Positions 17,500-27,303 of a stretch of DNA of 64,000 nt are shown piece by piece. How positions within the stretch are numbered: position 1 is the first letter of the stretch; each line of letters opens with the position of its first letter. The notes beneath the pieces are model-generated. The model was not told where the DNA came from. It did no database searches and saw only the letters and a program-made list of their open reading frames with translations. This stretch comes from Aeromonas sp. FDAARGOS 1405 (GTDB taxonomy: Bacteria; Pseudomonadota; Gammaproteobacteria; Enterobacterales; Aeromonadaceae): the NCBI RefSeq assembly GCF_019048265.1, contig NZ_CP077311.1, positions 4,411,001 to 4,475,000 on the forward strand, written 5' to 3'. The translations under genes were made by a program, and so were the position numbers.

Positions 17500-18698
17500 A
17501 TTCGCCCCTTAATAACTCGGAGAAATGAACCTACAAAAACTCTTAAATGCTTATACAATGTGGCATATTTCGCTGCCGCCATCATTCTTTGATTAGACAT
17601 GCTGAAAAACACAAAACCACCTATTTGCTTAGCAATATGACGCACTAAAATTGTTGATTTTCTTTCAAATTGCGTCACTTGCACTTTAGACAGTTGTTCA
17701 ATATCATAATCGGTAACAGTTATGACATTGTTAATAACCATTTTTTCTACTATAGATTTACCAGTTTCACTTCTTGCAAGTACAAGCCCTTGCCCGTCTG
17801 ATTCTGTAAATAAAGGATAACCCCTATCGTCGCTATGCCAAACATCAGCACTAACAATATCAGCCACCTCACCAGTACCATCAGCGCAAAGTTTACATCT
17901 ACTTTGTATCGTTGGCCCTAGAATCTCCCCCCAAGAACGAGAATACTCCATTGTAGTAGAGAGGCCATTTTGCACTAAAGTCGTTTTTCCTGGCCAACCT
18001 TTGCCTCGAAAATAGAAGTTTTCAACGGGGATATCAACATTATAATCTAAAGCTTCAGCAACCCTTCTAACACCTGATCGGCTTGGTGTACCCGCACAGA
18101 AGAAACTAACAATTAATTTAACAGCATTTTTTACGTCATTATCTATTGACATTAAGTTGCGCAAAGCTACGCAATCACACGGTTTACCAACAAACGCAAT
18201 CCTCTTGTTAGGATTGTCTCTTAGAGTCTGCAAAAAATACTCTAATGGTGATGCAGGGCTATAACGAGATCCTGTGGCCTCAAGTAAATCTTCTCTAGAC
18301 CTACTTACTTTAGAAAAACTTTCTAGTGGATTACGCTTATCTACACCTATCTGAATAACAAGATCGACTATATTCTTATCTAACGCATATAGTAGAGTTT
18401 GAGTAACAATGCCACCAGATGAACCTAAATAGCGTATCTCATTATCATTTGAATAACCGATATAGCATTTTTCAATTGGCCCCCAGATCGGGTGGCTTGA
18501 ATTAGTTTTAATACTTGCCTGATTTATACCAGGGCAAACAGTTCTGAAAATAGCCTGCTCATCACCGTTTAACTTTTTGCTGCATACAGGGCGATTATAT
18601 TCCCCCTTATTGACAACAATTTTACTAGGGAATAGAGATGAACACAGACCGCAACCTGTACATAAATCGTTTTTTAAAACTTTCTGAATCACATCCAT
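17496..18698 (-). CDS. FrhB-like (coenzyme F420 hydrogenase beta subunit family) iron-sulfur protein
   Basis: Belongs to a redox family named after archaeal F420-reducing hydrogenase subunits; bacterial members in polysaccharide loci have no settled role. The 400 residues begin with a 4Fe-4S ligand set: Cys13, Cys16 and Cys19 in LCTGCGLC, then Cys55-Pro. Then come YLGSSGGIVTQTLLYAL, GKPCDCVALRN, SFFCAGTPS and RCKLCADGTGEVADIVSADVW, all typical of the family. It sits directly after a pyruvyltransferase gene (4-base gap) and overlaps the next glycosyltransferase gene. That pairing recurs in other polysaccharide loci from general knowledge, which suggests a joint step. The electron carrier and substrate are unknown. 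Confidence 0.85.
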   Translation of the reverse strand: MDVIQKVLKNDLCTGCGLCSSLFPSKIVVNKGEYNRPVCSKKLNGDEQAIFRTVCPGINQASIKTNSSHPIWGPIEKCYIGYSNDNEIRYLGSSGGIVTQTLLYALDKNIVDLVIQIGVDKRNPLESFSKVSRSREDLLEATGSRYSPASPLEYFLQTLRDNPNKRIAFVGKPCDCVALRNLMSIDNDVKNAVKLIVSFFCAGTPSRSGVRRVAEALDYNVDIPVENFYFRGKGWPGKTTLVQNGLSTTMEYSRSWGEILGPTIQSRCKLCADGTGEVADIVSADVWHSDDRGYPLFTESDGQGLVLARSETGKSIVEKMVINNVITVTDYDIEQLSKVQVTQFERKSTILVRHIAKQIGGFVFFSMSNQRMMAAAKYATLYKHLRVFVGSFLRVIKGRM

Positions 18699-18702
18699 AC
18701 TA

Positions 18703-19884
18703 TTATTTCAACACCCCTTCCAAAGCGCTAGTGTATTTTTCAGTCAATTGGTTTTTTTTGTCTGTTAAGCCTTGAAGTTCTAATTTTATTTGGATGCGTT
18801 TATTAAAATGGTCAACATTCATTTTTATTGCATTTTTTAAGGATAACTCTTTAGCTTCTAACACCTTATCATAGCCTAGCGTTGTATATAATCCCTTAAA
18901 CTTGCGACTGTAAGCATAAGGTGTAACAGGTACACCACTTGAAAAGGCTGCAATTGTGGCGTGCATTCTTGCTCCAGTGAAATATTCAAAACTGCTTATA
19001 TAATTTTTCACCTCAATAGGATTCGTAAATCTTGGCGCTACAATACAGCGTGGAAATAACTCAGCCACCTCGATGCATGCAGCATAGTCGTCTTCGATTT
19101 TCTGAACGGGTGAGGTAGCTATTACATGAGAAACCAAGTGTATTTCAATATTTTCAACTGACAAGAAACTTTCTATTAGCTCATTAATATAATCTTTATA
19201 GTTATGAGCCAAACCAAACTGGTTATCTCTTGTATATCCGCCATTCCAGAGTAATCCAGAAACATTAATTCCAACTTTAATTTTATCACTAACCTCACGA
19301 ACCGTAGAATAAGGCATAGATAATGCTACATCAGTGCCTAGATTACAGGACCCAAACTCCTTACCAACTTTAAAACTAATATCGTCTCTTGCAAATACTA
19401 AACTTGTATTTCTGATAATGAATCTAGATACAATTTCAGCAAACCTAGATTTAAAGGGTCCAATGGTTTGGGGCGACAACACTGATTTTCGAGCAAAAAT
19501 TGCATTAACTAGCTTAGTAAAAACTTGAATTAGAAAACGACGATTACCATATATATCAGAGAAACTATCACCGGCTCCAATATCTAATACAAGATCAAAA
19601 TCTTTTATCATTTTTATGTAAGATTTCAACTTTATTGGGTTAGAAATCAGTTCTTTGACACTGATTGTTATATGCTCGAATTTGCGACCTATTTGACGCT
19701 CCACAAGAGCCTTATTTTGCTCACTGGTTACCTCATTATCACCTATAGTAAAAAAATCTGCATCAATACCCAAATTTTGACAAACCCGATCAACTAAAAT
19801 CATATTGCCAATAGAAAGTGCACCAACACCTAAGTTCCCTGACGATACATTATGCCAAAGGAAACCAATCTTTACTTTATTCAT
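18703..19884 (-). CDS. Polysaccharide pyruvyl transferase family protein (WcaK/CsaB type)
   Basis: Predicted to add a pyruvate ketal from phosphoenolpyruvate to a sugar of the glycan, giving it a negative charge. The 393 residues have the family opening GFLWHNVSSGNLGVGALSIG, the LDIGAGDSFSDIYG motif, LSPQTIGPFKSR, VFARDDIS, and the C-terminal YFTGARMHATIAAFSSGVPVTP, where the conserved Arg-His lies. GGGGAA precedes the ATG, and the stop codon of the acetyltransferase abuts it directly. ManNAc is the acceptor in CsaB systems and WecB is encoded here, so pyruvylated ManNAc is possible, but this is inference. Confidence 0.88.
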   Translation of the reverse strand: MNKVKIGFLWHNVSSGNLGVGALSIGNMILVDRVCQNLGIDADFFTIGDNEVTSEQNKALVERQIGRKFEHITISVKELISNPIKLKSYIKMIKDFDLVLDIGAGDSFSDIYGNRRFLIQVFTKLVNAIFARKSVLSPQTIGPFKSRFAEIVSRFIIRNTSLVFARDDISFKVGKEFGSCNLGTDVALSMPYSTVREVSDKIKVGINVSGLLWNGGYTRDNQFGLAHNYKDYINELIESFLSVENIEIHLVSHVIATSPVQKIEDDYAACIEVAELFPRCIVAPRFTNPIEVKNYISSFEYFTGARMHATIAAFSSGVPVTPYAYSRKFKGLYTTLGYDKVLEAKELSLKNAIKMNVDHFNKRIQIKLELQGLTDKKNQLTEKYTSALEGVLK

Positions 19885-20454
19885 CTACTTCCCCTCCCCA
19901 AAAATGCCAAATGAACGTAAGTTTTCATATTTGTCTTTCAACCACCATTGCGAGGATTCAATTTGCTTTTGCTTCTGCTCTTCAAAACGATACTTGATAA
20001 TCTTTGCTGGTACTCCAGCTACAACTGCATAAGCAGGAACATCTTTTGTAACAACAGCTCCAGCCGCAATTACTGCACCTCTACCAATTTTTTTGCAAGA
20101 AGCAACAATAATTGCATTGTGACCAATCCATACATCATCACCGACTTCAAATGAAGTACGACTAACCCTATCTTTTTCAACATAACCCAGTAAAGAGTTA
20201 TAAAAAAAAGGATGTAAAGATACCTCTTCAAGAGGATGATTAGCATTTAAAAATTGGCACGTTCTAGAAAAAGAGCAATACCGACCAATTTTGGAATTTT
20301 GGGGGATTCTCAAAGGGTCAAAGCAACCATAGCTGTATAAACCTATATCTGTATTATATAATTTTTTAAAAAAAAACCTTAAATACTTACTTTCGAATTC
20401 ATTTAACTTTATTTTCCTTCCAATTAAAAACAATACTTGATAAATTTTCATCAT
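19885..20454 (-). CDS. Hexapeptide-repeat O-acetyltransferase (CatB/Vat-like)
   Basis: Left-handed beta-helix acyltransferase, expected to O-acetylate a sugar from acetyl-CoA. The 189 residues contain hexapeptide repeats ([43 protein letters not shown]) with the catalytic-type His in NANHPL and the closing [15 protein letters not shown]. Two ATG codons are adjacent at 20454 and 20451. The start lies inside the wzx gene (56-base overlap), an unusually long overlap; a downstream start would remove part of the N-terminal segment but leave the helix intact. Confidence 0.88.
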   Translation of the reverse strand: MMKIYQVLFLIGRKIKLNEFESKYLRFFFKKLYNTDIGLYSYGCFDPLRIPQNSKIGRYCSFSRTCQFLNANHPLEEVSLHPFFYNSLLGYVEKDRVSRTSFEVGDDVWIGHNAIIVASCKKIGRGAVIAAGAVVTKDVPAYAVVAGVPAKIIKYRFEEQKQKQIESSQWWLKDKYENLRSFGIFGEGK

Positions 20455-21628
20455 TATATATAGCCCACAAATAAGAGGTTAAAATAAATAAATTTGAAAA
20501 AACAATCACACCCAGCAAGGCATTTTTAAAAGGGTAAATTTGGCAGATGAGTAATACTGAGGTTATTTCTATAAGAAATGATATGATGTTAACCTTAGCC
20601 CTTAATTTCTGCATACCGGAAAGAATTAGAAGGCAGCCCAAAACCGCATTGTTAAATCTTATCATAACAACGAAACTACATATACTTAGAACACCTAACA
20701 AGTCAATATATTTACCATTTAAAAAACCAGAGAAATCCAATGGTGAGAGATAATAAAAGAGAGAAAATAACAGTGCACAACAAGGCAAGGAATTAACTAC
20801 TAGAAAGAAATTTTTTATTTTGTTTCTTACAACCTCTTTTAAAGCCCAATTACTTGCTAGGCTAGGATAAAAAACATTATTAATAGCTGAAAAAAGTGTT
20901 GTGAATGCCTGAATTATTTTTTGCGCATATCCAAATATAATAAACTCTGATGAAGCCAAAAATAATTTAGCAATAAAAACTTGAAAAAAAGGTTGAATGT
21001 TCATTGATAACGAATCAACAAAAAACCTCCTGCATTGAAATAACTCACCCTTGATATTTTCCCATGTCACATTATCTCGTTTCAGCTTTAAATATAAGAA
21101 TACAAAAACACAAAACTTCACTACTGAAGAAAATAAAAACAACGTATCAAGCTGTACATTTAATACAAGCAAGCAAGCTGAAATTAAGAACGGGAAAAAA
21201 TGAACTAATGTAGTAAAGAAAAACTCTAACCAATATTTACTTTCAAACCTCAGACTGAATGAGAAGGACTCCAGCCAGCATGTAAGGACAGAGTTAATAA
21301 ATATTAATAGGAAAAGCATATTGAAATCATAAAAAAAAGAAAAAATTAAAAATAAAAAAATAATAGATAACGATGCAAAGCCCCTCACCAAATAGGATTC
21401 ATGAAGAGCTCTAGACTGTTTTTTTTCTGTAAAATCTACGACTATCTTCGTGCTGTAACCCATATCAACTACAGCAGCTAAAAATGCAGCTATAACAGAA
21501 ATATATATATATTGACTAAAAACACTCGGTTCATAGAAATGCCCTATTAAAAAAAACAACCCAAAGTTACTAATTGTTTTTGCTGCAGTACTGAAACTGC
21601 TAGCAATAAATGAATTTGATTTAATCAC
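20399..21628 (-). CDS. wzx: O-antigen flippase Wzx (polysaccharide biosynthesis family)
   Basis: Predicted to flip the undecaprenyl-linked repeat unit across the inner membrane. The 409 residues give about 12 hydrophobic segments typical of MATE/MVF-related flippases; the opening [20 protein letters not shown] and the internal [19 protein letters not shown] fit the family. Wzx proteins vary greatly, so the call relies on topology and context. The start is GTG at 21628 with no strong ribosome site, 16 bases after wecB, which suggests translation depends on the upstream gene. Very AT-rich. Confidence 0.82.
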   Translation of the reverse strand: MIKSNSFIASSFSTAAKTISNFGLFFLIGHFYEPSVFSQYIYISVIAAFLAAVVDMGYSTKIVVDFTEKKQSRALHESYLVRGFASLSIIFLFLIFSFFYDFNMLFLLIFINSVLTCWLESFSFSLRFESKYWLEFFFTTLVHFFPFLISACLLVLNVQLDTLFLFSSVVKFCVFVFLYLKLKRDNVTWENIKGELFQCRRFFVDSLSMNIQPFFQVFIAKLFLASSEFIIFGYAQKIIQAFTTLFSAINNVFYPSLASNWALKEVVRNKIKNFFLVVNSLPCCALLFSLFYYLSPLDFSGFLNGKYIDLLGVLSICSFVVMIRFNNAVLGCLLILSGMQKLRAKVNIISFLIEITSVLLICQIYPFKNALLGVIVFSNLFILTSYLWAIYNDENLSSIVFNWKENKVK

Positions 21629-21644
21629 AGATTATAGCCAAATG

Positions 21645-22769
21645 TTAAATTAAGAGCTTACTGCAAATATACTTACTAGCATAACCATCACCATATGGAT
21701 TATGAGAAAAACTCATCTCTTTGTAAATATTAACATCATTAAGTAATTCAGAAAGACTAAATACTATTCGCTCAACATCAGTGCCGACTAGTTTAACAGT
21801 TCCAGCTGCAACAGCTTCAGGACGTTCAGTAGTATCACGCATCACTAATACAGGTTTTCCTAGTGAAGGAGCCTCCTCTTGGATTCCACCCGAATCAGTT
21901 AAAATAATATAGCTACGCATCATTAAATAAATGAATGGCAGATACTCTTGAGGCTCAATCAAAATAATATTTTCGATACCACCTAAAATGCGGTTAACCG
22001 GCTCACGTACATTAGGATTTAGGTGCATTGGGTAGAGAATCTGCACATCAGGATTGGCTTTAGCTGTGATAGCTAAAGCTTCACATATTCGTTCAAACCC
22101 ATCGCCAAAACTTTCGCGGCGATGTCCAGTAACCAAAATTAACTTTTTTGTCTCATCTAAAAATGAGAACCGAGAGGCTAATGTAGCTTGCAGAACACTA
22201 TTTTGTTCAATCTTATCTTTTACCATAAGTAGCGCATCTATTACAGTATTTCCGGTAACGATTATGCTATCTTCAACATAGTTTTCTTGAATCAAATTTT
22301 GCTTAGATGTTTCAGTAGGTGCAAAATGGTATTTTGCCAATGCGCCAGTGAGCTTGCGATTTGCTTCTTCAGGCCATGGAGAATAAATGTTCCCTGTGCG
22401 CAAGCCTGCTTCGACATGTCCTACAGCAATTTGCTCATAATAAGCAGCCAAACTGGCAGCAAAGGTAGTTGCAGTATCGCCATGTACTAACACAACATCA
22501 GGTTTAAATTCTTGTAGAACCGGTTTTATCTCAAGCAAAATACGGGCTGTAATATCATTTAATGTCTGCCCAGCCTTCATAAGATTCAAATCATAATCTG
22601 GTTTAATCTCAAATAATGATAATACTTGATCTAGCATTTCACGATGCTGGGCGGTGACACAGACTTTCGCCTCAAAACGTTCATCAGCAGCTAAAGCATG
22701 TACCACAGGTGCCATCTTTATTGCTTCTGGCCGGGTACCAAATACCGTCAACACTCTCTTTTTTAACAT
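21645..22769 (-). CDS. wecB: UDP-N-acetylglucosamine 2-epimerase (non-hydrolysing)
   Basis: Cytoplasmic enzyme interconverting UDP-GlcNAc and UDP-ManNAc. The 374 residues match Wec[83 protein letters not shown] and [20 protein letters not shown] are all canonical. AAAGG lies about 8 bases before the ATG. No wecC (UDP-ManNAc dehydrogenase) is in the locus, so the sugar made for this glycan is probably ManNAc rather than ManNAcA, unless wecC is elsewhere. It is followed closely by wzx; upstream is a 364-base gap with apparent gene debris. Confidence 0.96.
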   Translation of the reverse strand: MLKKRVLTVFGTRPEAIKMAPVVHALAADERFEAKVCVTAQHREMLDQVLSLFEIKPDYDLNLMKAGQTLNDITARILLEIKPVLQEFKPDVVLVHGDTATTFAASLAAYYEQIAVGHVEAGLRTGNIYSPWPEEANRKLTGALAKYHFAPTETSKQNLIQENYVEDSIIVTGNTVIDALLMVKDKIEQNSVLQATLASRFSFLDETKKLILVTGHRRESFGDGFERICEALAITAKANPDVQILYPMHLNPNVREPVNRILGGIENIILIEPQEYLPFIYLMMRSYIILTDSGGIQEEAPSLGKPVLVMRDTTERPEAVAAGTVKLVGTDVERIVFSLSELLNDVNIYKEMSFSHNPYGDGYASKYICSKLLI

Positions 22770-22893
22770 ATCAATAGCCTTTTAAATTCACTTTTAAGTA
22801 GCTGTTCACCAGATTACGAAATCTGACATGCTTAAAGGATTTGAGAAAGGAACTAATTGTTCTTACTCACCAGCTTTTGATTCATCTTCACAT

Positions 22894-23023
22894 TTAACTT
22901 AAAACTAATTTTCCTGCCAACTTATACAATGCGATACTCACCTTATCGAACTCCAATATTTAACCGATAATACAATAAAGCACCTATCACCAAACATCCT
23001 AAACTTGCGGCCAATAATACATC
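22894..23023 (-). pseudogene. Possible debris of two lost glycan genes
   Basis: Between rmlC and wecB the minus strand holds a 26-codon open stretch that reads like a membrane-protein C terminus (LLAASLGCLVIGALLYYR, stop at 22943), followed at once by a GTG with an AAGG just before it and a 15-codon frame (SIALYKLAGKLVLS) ending in TAA. End-of-gene followed by start-of-gene, both cut short, is what a deletion scar would look like. The rest of the 364-base gap (22770-23133) shows no gene, RNA or repeat. Chance resemblance is quite possible. Confidence 0.3.
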
Positions 23024-23133
23024 TTACAGTAATAGCCACTGAGCCACCGCCGGACTAACTTTTCAAAATATTGTAATATGGTATTCAAAATTAGGCGGGT
23101 ACAAACATTCACCTTGTGGGCATCTATTTACAT

Positions 23134-23679
23134 TTAAAAGGTAACCGCCAAATTCAATGTAACAGCATCTTGATCTTTCTTTGACAAACTCACCTTACTT
23201 GTTATCGGCCACCTAATCCCGACTAGTGGGTCATCCCAATGGATTGAGCCTTCACTCTGCGGTGAATAGTAATTGGTTGTTTTATACAAAAACTCGGCCG
23301 TCTCTGTCAGAGTAACAAAGCCATGCGCAAATCCTTCCGGGATCCACAGCTGTCGCTTGTTTTCTCCAGAAAGGTAAACGCCTACCCATTGCCCGAAGGT
23401 CGGGGAGCTTTTACGAATATCTACCGCTACATCAAACACTTCACCGGCCACACAACGCACCAGCTTGCCCTGGGCATGGGGCGGCAATTGATAGTGCAAT
23501 CCACGCAACACCCCTTTCGATGATTTGGAGTGATTATCCTGCACAAACGTCACCGGATACCCTACCGCCTCTTCAAACAACTTGTGGTTGAAACTTTCAA
23601 AGAAAAAACCTCGCTCATCACCAAACACTTTTGGCTCAAAAATAAGCACATCTGGAATTGCTGTCTTGATTACATTCAT
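23134..23679 (-). CDS. rmlC: dTDP-4-dehydrorhamnose 3,5-epimerase
   Basis: Third step of dTDP-L-rhamnose synthesis. About 181 residues with the cupin motifs of RmlC: FGDERGFFFESFN, FVQDNHSKSSKGVLRGLHYQ (catalytic His in RGLHYQ), KLVRCVAGEVFDVAVDIR, and PEGFAHGFVTL. A GTG at 23691 is in frame, but family members start at the ATG of MNVIKTAIPDV, which has GGA eight bases upstream, so ATG 23679 was chosen. It is the fourth gene of the rmlBDAC set. The last dozen codons drift from the family end, next to the debris-filled gap that follows. Confidence 0.95.
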   Translation of the reverse strand: MNVIKTAIPDVLIFEPKVFGDERGFFFESFNHKLFEEAVGYPVTFVQDNHSKSSKGVLRGLHYQLPPHAQGKLVRCVAGEVFDVAVDIRKSSPTFGQWVGVYLSGENKRQLWIPEGFAHGFVTLTETAEFLYKTTNYYSPQSEGSIHWDDPLVGIRWPITSKVSLSKKDQDAVTLNLAVTF

Positions 23680-23741
23680 CTGTCTATCCACACTTGCTTC
23701 AATTTTTAATGGGGGAAGTATTTTCCCTCCCCCATATCACA

Positions 23742-24620
23742 TCAGGCTTTGGCAACCATTCTTAACAGATATTGTCCATACGCATTCTTTGCCAACGGCG
23801 CTGCAAGTTCACGCACCTGGTCGGCATTGATAAACTTCTGGCGATACGCAATCTCTTCCGGGCACGCCACTTTCAATCCCTGACGGGTCTCGATAGTTTG
23901 AATAAAGTTGCTCGCTTCAATCATGCTTTCATGGGTACCGGTATCCAGCCAGGCATAACCACGGCCCATCATGGCCACCGACAGATTGCCTTGCTCCAGG
24001 TAGATACGGTTCACATCGGTAATTTCCAGCTCACCTCGGGGCGACGGCTTCAGGCTCTTCGCGATCTCCACCACGCTGTTGTCATAGAAATAGAGGCCGG
24101 TCACCGCATAGTTGCTCTTGGGCTCCAACGGCTTCTCTTCCAGAGAGATAGCGGTCCCCTCTTTATCAAATTCCACCACCCCATAACGCTCGGGGTCATG
24201 CACATGGTAGGCAAAGACGGTCGCGCCACTCTCTTTGGCCGCTGCGGCCGCCAACTGTTTCTGCAGGTCGTGGCCGTAGAAGATGTTGTCCCCCAGCACC
24301 AGTGCACAGGGGTCTGACCCGATAAACTCTTCACCCAGAATAAAGGCTTGTGCCAACCCGTCCGGACTTGGCTGCACCTTGTACTGCAAATTCAGGCCCC
24401 ACTGGCTGCCATCACCCAGCAATTGCTCAAAGCGGGGAGTGTCTTGCGGCGTGCTGATGATCAAAATATCGCGAATTCCCGCCAGCATCAGGGTGCTGAG
24501 CGGATAGTAGATCATCGGCTTGTCATAGATGGGCAACAGCTGCTTGCTCACTGCCATGGTCACCGGATAGAGACGGGTGCCAGAGCCACCGGCCAGAATA
24601 ATGCCTTTACGTTTGGTCAT
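23742..24620 (-). CDS. rmlA: Glucose-1-phosphate thymidylyltransferase
   Basis: Makes dTDP-glucose from glucose-1-phosphate and dTTP, the first step of the rhamnose pathway. The 292 residues contain [16 protein letters not shown] (nucleotide loop), [28 protein letters not shown] (metal-binding Asp), [20 protein letters not shown] and [13 protein letters not shown], all canonical. GC content is high like the flanking chromosome, in contrast to the AT-rich genes from wecB onward. Confidence 0.97.
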   Translation of the reverse strand: MTKRKGIILAGGSGTRLYPVTMAVSKQLLPIYDKPMIYYPLSTLMLAGIRDILIISTPQDTPRFEQLLGDGSQWGLNLQYKVQPSPDGLAQAFILGEEFIGSDPCALVLGDNIFYGHDLQKQLAAAAAKESGATVFAYHVHDPERYGVVEFDKEGTAISLEEKPLEPKSNYAVTGLYFYDNSVVEIAKSLKPSPRGELEITDVNRIYLEQGNLSVAMMGRGYAWLDTGTHESMIEASNFIQTIETRQGLKVACPEEIAYRQKFINADQVRELAAPLAKNAYGQYLLRMVAKA

Positions 24621-24732
24621 GATGCTTGTTTCTTATTTTTAAATTGCAAAAGAAAAGGGTGGCTTGCGGCCACACCTTTCTGTTTTATCCCTGCCAGCCA
24701 GAGAGGCGTTCAACACATCTCTGGCCAGTGAT

Positions 24733-25620
24733 TTACTTACCGAGGATCTCGGTCAACATCCGCTCCACACCGACGGTCCACTCCGGAAGCACCAGCTCGA
24801 AGGTGCGCTGAAATTTGCCAGTATCAAGGCGGGAGTTATGGGGGCGTTTGGCCGGGGTCGGGAAGGCACTGGTCGGCACCGCATTGAGCTGCGTCACCGC
24901 CAGTTCAACACCGGCCTCTCTGGCTTTGGCAAACACCAGCTGGGCGTAGTCAAACCAGGTGGTGGTGCCGGAGGCAATCAGATGGTACAGCCCGGCGACC
25001 TCGGGGTTGCGCTGCGCCACGCGGATCGCATGAGCGGTGCAATCAGCCAGCAACTCGGCGCCGGTCGGAGCGCCAAACTGGTCATTGATGACTGACATCT
25101 CGCTACGCTCTTTGCCAAAGCGCAGCATGGTCTTGGCAAAGTTGGCACCCCGAGCGGCATAGACCCAGCTGGTGCGAAAAATCAGGTGACGGGAACAAAG
25201 CGCGGCCCCTTGCTCACCCGCCAGCTTGGTTTCGCCATAGACGTTGAGCGGAGCGGTGGCATCGGTTTCCACCCAGGGGCGCTCACCGCTGCCATCGAAC
25301 ACATAGTCGGTGGAGTAATGCACCAGCCAGGCACCCAAGGCTTCCGCTTCTTTGGCAATCGCAGCCACGCTGGTCGCATTGAGCAGCTCGGCAAACGCCC
25401 GCTCGCTTTCGGCCTTGTCGACTGCGGTGTGGGCTGCGGCGTTCACGATGACATCCGGCTTCACCAAGCGCACAGTCTCCGCTACGCCGGCCGGGTTGCT
25501 GAAATCACCGCAATAGTCAGTGGAGTCAAAATCAACGGCCGTGATACGCCCGAGCGGCGCCAGTGCGCGTTGCAGCTCCCAGCCTACCTGACCGTTTTTA
25601 CCAAACAGCAAAATATGCAT
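24733..25620 (-). CDS. rmlD: dTDP-4-dehydrorhamnose reductase
   Basis: Last step of dTDP-L-rhamnose synthesis, using NAD(P)H. The 295 residues form a short-chain dehydrogenase fold: ILLFGKNGQVGWEL (cofactor loop), VNAAAHTAVDKAE, HYSTDYVFDG and the YGETK catalytic Tyr/Lys motif, then FRTSWVYAARGANF. Its ATG overlaps the rmlB stop codon by one base (TGATG), so it is translationally coupled to rmlB. The gap to rmlA is 112 bases. Confidence 0.97.
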   Translation of the reverse strand: MHILLFGKNGQVGWELQRALAPLGRITAVDFDSTDYCGDFSNPAGVAETVRLVKPDVIVNAAAHTAVDKAESERAFAELLNATSVAAIAKEAEALGAWLVHYSTDYVFDGSGERPWVETDATAPLNVYGETKLAGEQGAALCSRHLIFRTSWVYAARGANFAKTMLRFGKERSEMSVINDQFGAPTGAELLADCTAHAIRVAQRNPEVAGLYHLIASGTTTWFDYAQLVFAKAREAGVELAVTQLNAVPTSAFPTPAKRPHNSRLDTGKFQRTFELVLPEWTVGVERMLTEILGK

Positions 25621-26705
25621 CAGGCACGCTCCCCGTAATTCTGCTCAATCCAGGATTGATAGGAGCCACTCTTCACGTTGTTGACCCACTGCTGGTTATC
25701 CAGATACCACTGTACGGTTTTGCGAATGCCCGACTCGAACGTTTCTTGCGGTTGCCAAGCAAGCTCACTGCTCATCTTGCTGGCATCGATGGCATAGCGG
25801 CGATCGTGGCCGGGGCGATCCGCCACATAGGTGATTTGCTCACGATAAGAGCCCGCCTTCGGCACCATCTCGTCCAGCAGATCGCAGATGGTGTGGACCA
25901 CCTCCAGATTCTGCTTCTCGTTATGGCCGCCGATGTTGTAGGTCTCCCCGACCACGCCTGTGGTCACCACCTTGTAGAGCGCACGCGCGTGGTCTTCCAC
26001 ATAGAGCCAGTCACGGATCTGGTCGCCCTTGCCATAGACCGGCAGCAGCTTGCCATCCAGCGCGTTAAGAATGACCAGCGGGATCAGCTTCTCGGGGAAG
26101 TGGTAGGGACCGTAGTTATTGGAGCAGTTGGTGACGATAGTCGGCAGACCGTAGGTACGGCGCCAGGCACGCACCAGATGGTCACTGGAAGCCTTGGAGG
26201 CAGAATAGGGGCTGCTGGGGGCGTAGGGGGTGGTTTCGGTAAAGAGCGGCAATGGCTCACCGGCAGCCACTTCATCCGGATGGGGCAGATCCCCATATAC
26301 CTCGTCAGTGGAGATATGGTGGAAGCGGAAGGCCGCCTTGCGCTGATCATGAAGACCATTCCAGTAAGCGCGTGCCGCTTCCAGCAACATATAGGTGCCG
26401 ACGATATTGGTCTCGATAAAGTCAGCCGGCCCTGTAATGGAGCGATCAACATGGCTCTCGGCGGCCAGGTGCATCACCGCATCCGGCTGGTGCAGAGCAA
26501 ACACCCGATCCAGCTCGGCACGGTTGCAGATATCCACCTGCTCAAACGCATAACGCTCGCTTGTCGATACATCGGCCAGGGATTCCAGATTGCCGGCATA
26601 GGTGAGTTTATCGAGATTGATAACAGAATCTTGGGTATCACGGATGATATGGCGCACCACGGCAGAGCCGATAAAGCCGGCACCGCCGGTCACGAGGATT
26701 TTCAT
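25620..26705 (-). CDS. rmlB: dTDP-glucose 4,6-dehydratase
   Basis: Second step of the rhamnose pathway and first gene of the locus. 361 residues: [19 protein letters not shown] (NAD loop GGAGFIG), [25 protein letters not shown] (catalytic Thr-Asp-Glu), [10 protein letters not shown] (Tyr/Lys pair) and [17 protein letters not shown]. The frame is open 150 bases further upstream, but those residues match nothing and AAGAGA precedes the ATG at 26705. The JUMPstart element ends 161 bases upstream, placing this ATG at the head of the long transcript. Confidence 0.97.
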   Translation of the reverse strand: MKILVTGGAGFIGSAVVRHIIRDTQDSVINLDKLTYAGNLESLADVSTSERYAFEQVDICNRAELDRVFALHQPDAVMHLAAESHVDRSITGPADFIETNIVGTYMLLEAARAYWNGLHDQRKAAFRFHHISTDEVYGDLPHPDEVAAGEPLPLFTETTPYAPSSPYSASKASSDHLVRAWRRTYGLPTIVTNCSNNYGPYHFPEKLIPLVILNALDGKLLPVYGKGDQIRDWLYVEDHARALYKVVTTGVVGETYNIGGHNEKQNLEVVHTICDLLDEMVPKAGSYREQITYVADRPGHDRRYAIDASKMSSELAWQPQETFESGIRKTVQWYLDNQQWVNNVKSGSYQSWIEQNYGERA

Positions 26706-26866
26706 AGATATGTATCTCTTGCGAGGCGTTGATGTGACATCGGATAGAGGCTGGCTGTTCACTGGTGCACTGTTGAAACACCTAAATAGACGGCAATTTA
26801 ACCATCTCAAACAGCAACAAAACACCGAGTGAACATTATTCACACAAATCACCAAATAACCCCAAG

Positions 26867-26901
26867 GCTACCGCCCCTGGGTTACAGCTCCCACCATGCT
26901 G
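26867..26901 (-). promoter_or_regulatory. JUMPstart element with ops site (RfaH recruitment)
   Basis: On the minus strand it reads CAGCATGGTGGGAGCTGTAA followed by CCCAGGGGCGGTAGC. It closely matches the JUMPstart consensus found in leaders of O-antigen and capsule operons, including the exact ops core GGCGGTAGC (26875-26867), where RfaH loads onto paused RNA polymerase. It lies in the rmlB leader, 161 bases before the ATG. It predicts RfaH-dependent readthrough of the glycan operon. Confidence 0.92.
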
Positions 26902-27199
26902 CTTTTGACCTGATTGTGTTTGCTGTTGGTCATCATGTCCTCCAGCATTTTTCTGTATTGATTGTGTTTGGCAAAGACATACAAGGCTCAAGACCAAAAA
27001 GGTCAATGTCCGACGACTCACCACTTACCAGCCCGATAAGACGCAGATTCTATCTCGTTTCCTACAAACCTGCACCGCAAAAGTCGTTCGCCAACTACCA
27101 TAGATAAGGATTCGATAAGGGGCGACGGAAGAGCGAATAACTCCTCATACACATCTGGGCGCAGCCAGATAATCAAGACCAAGTTACCGTTTTTACAAC
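26902..27199. other. Region upstream of the glycan operon
   Basis: About 300 bases between the acrB terminator and the JUMPstart; the glycan operon promoter should be here on the minus strand. No convincing -35/-10 pair was picked out by eye, and no gene or RNA was recognised. Confidence 0.5.
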
Positions 27200-27234
27200 A
27201 AAAAAATAGAGCGACATTCCAAGTCGCTCTATTT
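27200..27234 (-). terminator. Terminator of the acrAB operon
   Basis: Twelve-base stem AAATAGAGCGAC / GTCGCTCTATTT with a 7-base loop; on the minus strand it ends in seven T. It is about 70 bases after the acrB stop and insulates the glycan operon from acrAB transcription. Confidence 0.93.
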
Positions 27235-27303
27235 ATTACTCACTCATAACTGATTTATTTGTCTTATTGTGATCTGCCCCCAGAACTCAAGGGGTCACTT
27301 TGC

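Noticed and set aside
25563..26732. Plus-strand open frame of 389 codons opposite rmlB and rmlD
   Set aside because: It is complementary to canonical RmlB/RmlD sequence; its product resembles no family and long antisense frames are common in GC-rich DNA.
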